7,151 nt of DNA from Collinsella aerofaciens (GTDB taxonomy: Bacteria; Actinomycetota; Coriobacteriia; Coriobacteriales; Coriobacteriaceae), in assembly GCA_014846205.1 (NCBI GenBank), contig RKAY01000081.1:1-7151 (forward strand), in the 5' to 3' direction. The translations under genes and the position numbers were made by a program. This document shows, piece by piece, positions 6,770 through 7,151 of the stretch. Position 1 is the stretch's first letter; each line of letters opens with the position of its first letter. The notes beneath the pieces are model-generated. The model was not told the DNA's origin. It saw nothing but the letters and a program-made list of their open reading frames with translations, and made no database searches.

Positions 6770-7151
6770 GGCTCATCGTTGTCGACGACGACCGCCTAGT
6801 GGTCGATTCGCTCAAGATTATCCTGGGCGCCCAGCCGCAGATCGAGGTAATGGGCACCGGCGCCAACGGCGACGACGCGGTCGCGCTCTACGCCGAGCAC
6901 TCGCCCGACATCGCGCTGCTCGACATTCAGATGCCGGGACGCGACGGCCTATCGGCGGCGCGCGAGATCCTTGAGCACGACTCTGCGGCGCGCGTGGTGT
7001 TTCTGACGACATTCTCGGATGACGAGTACATTGTGTCGGCGCTCAAACTGGGCGCCCGCGGCTACCTGATTAAAACCGATGTCGCCGCCATTCCTCCGGC
7101 GTTGGCGCAAGTCATGGACGGCAAACGCGTGCTCGAGGGCAAGGCGATCGA
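6766..7151 (+). CDS. Response regulator, NarL/LuxR-type receiver domain (3' end outside window)
   Basis: This is the partner of the upstream kinase. The 128 visible codons cover the whole receiver domain: acidic cluster D7-D8-D9 (VVDDD), phosphoacceptor D53 in LLDIQMPGRDGL, conserved T81/T82 in VVFLTTF, and K103 in GYLIKTD. The text SALKLGARGYLIKTD is characteristic of NarL/FixJ-type regulators, so a C-terminal LuxR-type DNA-binding domain is expected beyond the edge. The ATG at 6766 has AAGGAG (6750-6755) 10 bases upstream and would overlap the original kinase stop by 4 bp. By position it should bind the divergent control region and govern the exporter operon. The visible part is intact, although its kinase appears broken, so any activity would rest on another phosphodonor or on unphosphorylated function. 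Confidence 0.92.
   Translation, partial: MRLIVVDDDRLVVDSLKIILGAQPQIEVMGTGANGDDAVALYAEHSPDIALLDIQMPGRDGLSAAREILEHDSAARVVFLTTFSDDEYIVSALKLGARGYLIKTDVAAIPPALAQVMDGKRVLEGKAI

Overview
The window is GC-rich (well above 60% by eye), densely coded bacterial chromosome. It has short intergenic gaps, ATG starts and one apparently leaderless gene. Gene content, codon use and protein style suggest an actinobacterial anaerobe of the Coriobacteriia (Collinsella-like). That placement is a judgement from style, since no rRNA or marker gene is present.

Left block (1-2008, minus strand): a two-gene ABC cassette of the MacB/LolD type. An ATPase of 237 residues (1295-2008) is followed 8 bp downstream by the start of a large FtsX-type permease, which runs off the left edge (1-1286). 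The last 39 bases of this permease, at the window edge, are a perfect reverse complement of an internal piece of the same gene (249-287). That fold-back is probably a contig-end chimera and possibly a real inversion.

Intergenic 2009-2206: a weak promoter with a 7-bp dyad in front of the ATPase gene, and a striking near-perfect palindrome with 26-bp arms (2105-2164). Its GTCCCCAA motif recurs just outside it, which suggests a dispersed REP-like repeat.

Middle block (2207-5534, minus strand): a tightly coupled operon for an ABC-2 type exporter. In order of transcription it holds a DrrA/NatA-class ATPase (4596-5534), permease A (3399-4586) and permease B (2207-3412). The genes are separated by 9 bp and then overlap by 14 bp.

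Right block (5734-7151, plus strand, divergent): a HisKA_3-type sensor histidine kinase and a NarL/LuxR-type response regulator, the latter cut by the right edge. A histidine kinase and NarL-type regulator beside one ATPase and two ABC-2 permeases is the gene set of the linearmycin-resistance system LnrJKLMN of Bacillus subtilis. The inferred role is a two-component system that senses a membrane-active compound and controls the divergent exporter. The kinase is damaged: its frame breaks just after the DxGxG ATP-binding motif, the G2/lid part is missing, and the normal C-terminal tail survives in another frame, ending in a 4-bp ATGA overlap with the regulator start. This is either a real deletion that inactivated the sensor or a sequence error.
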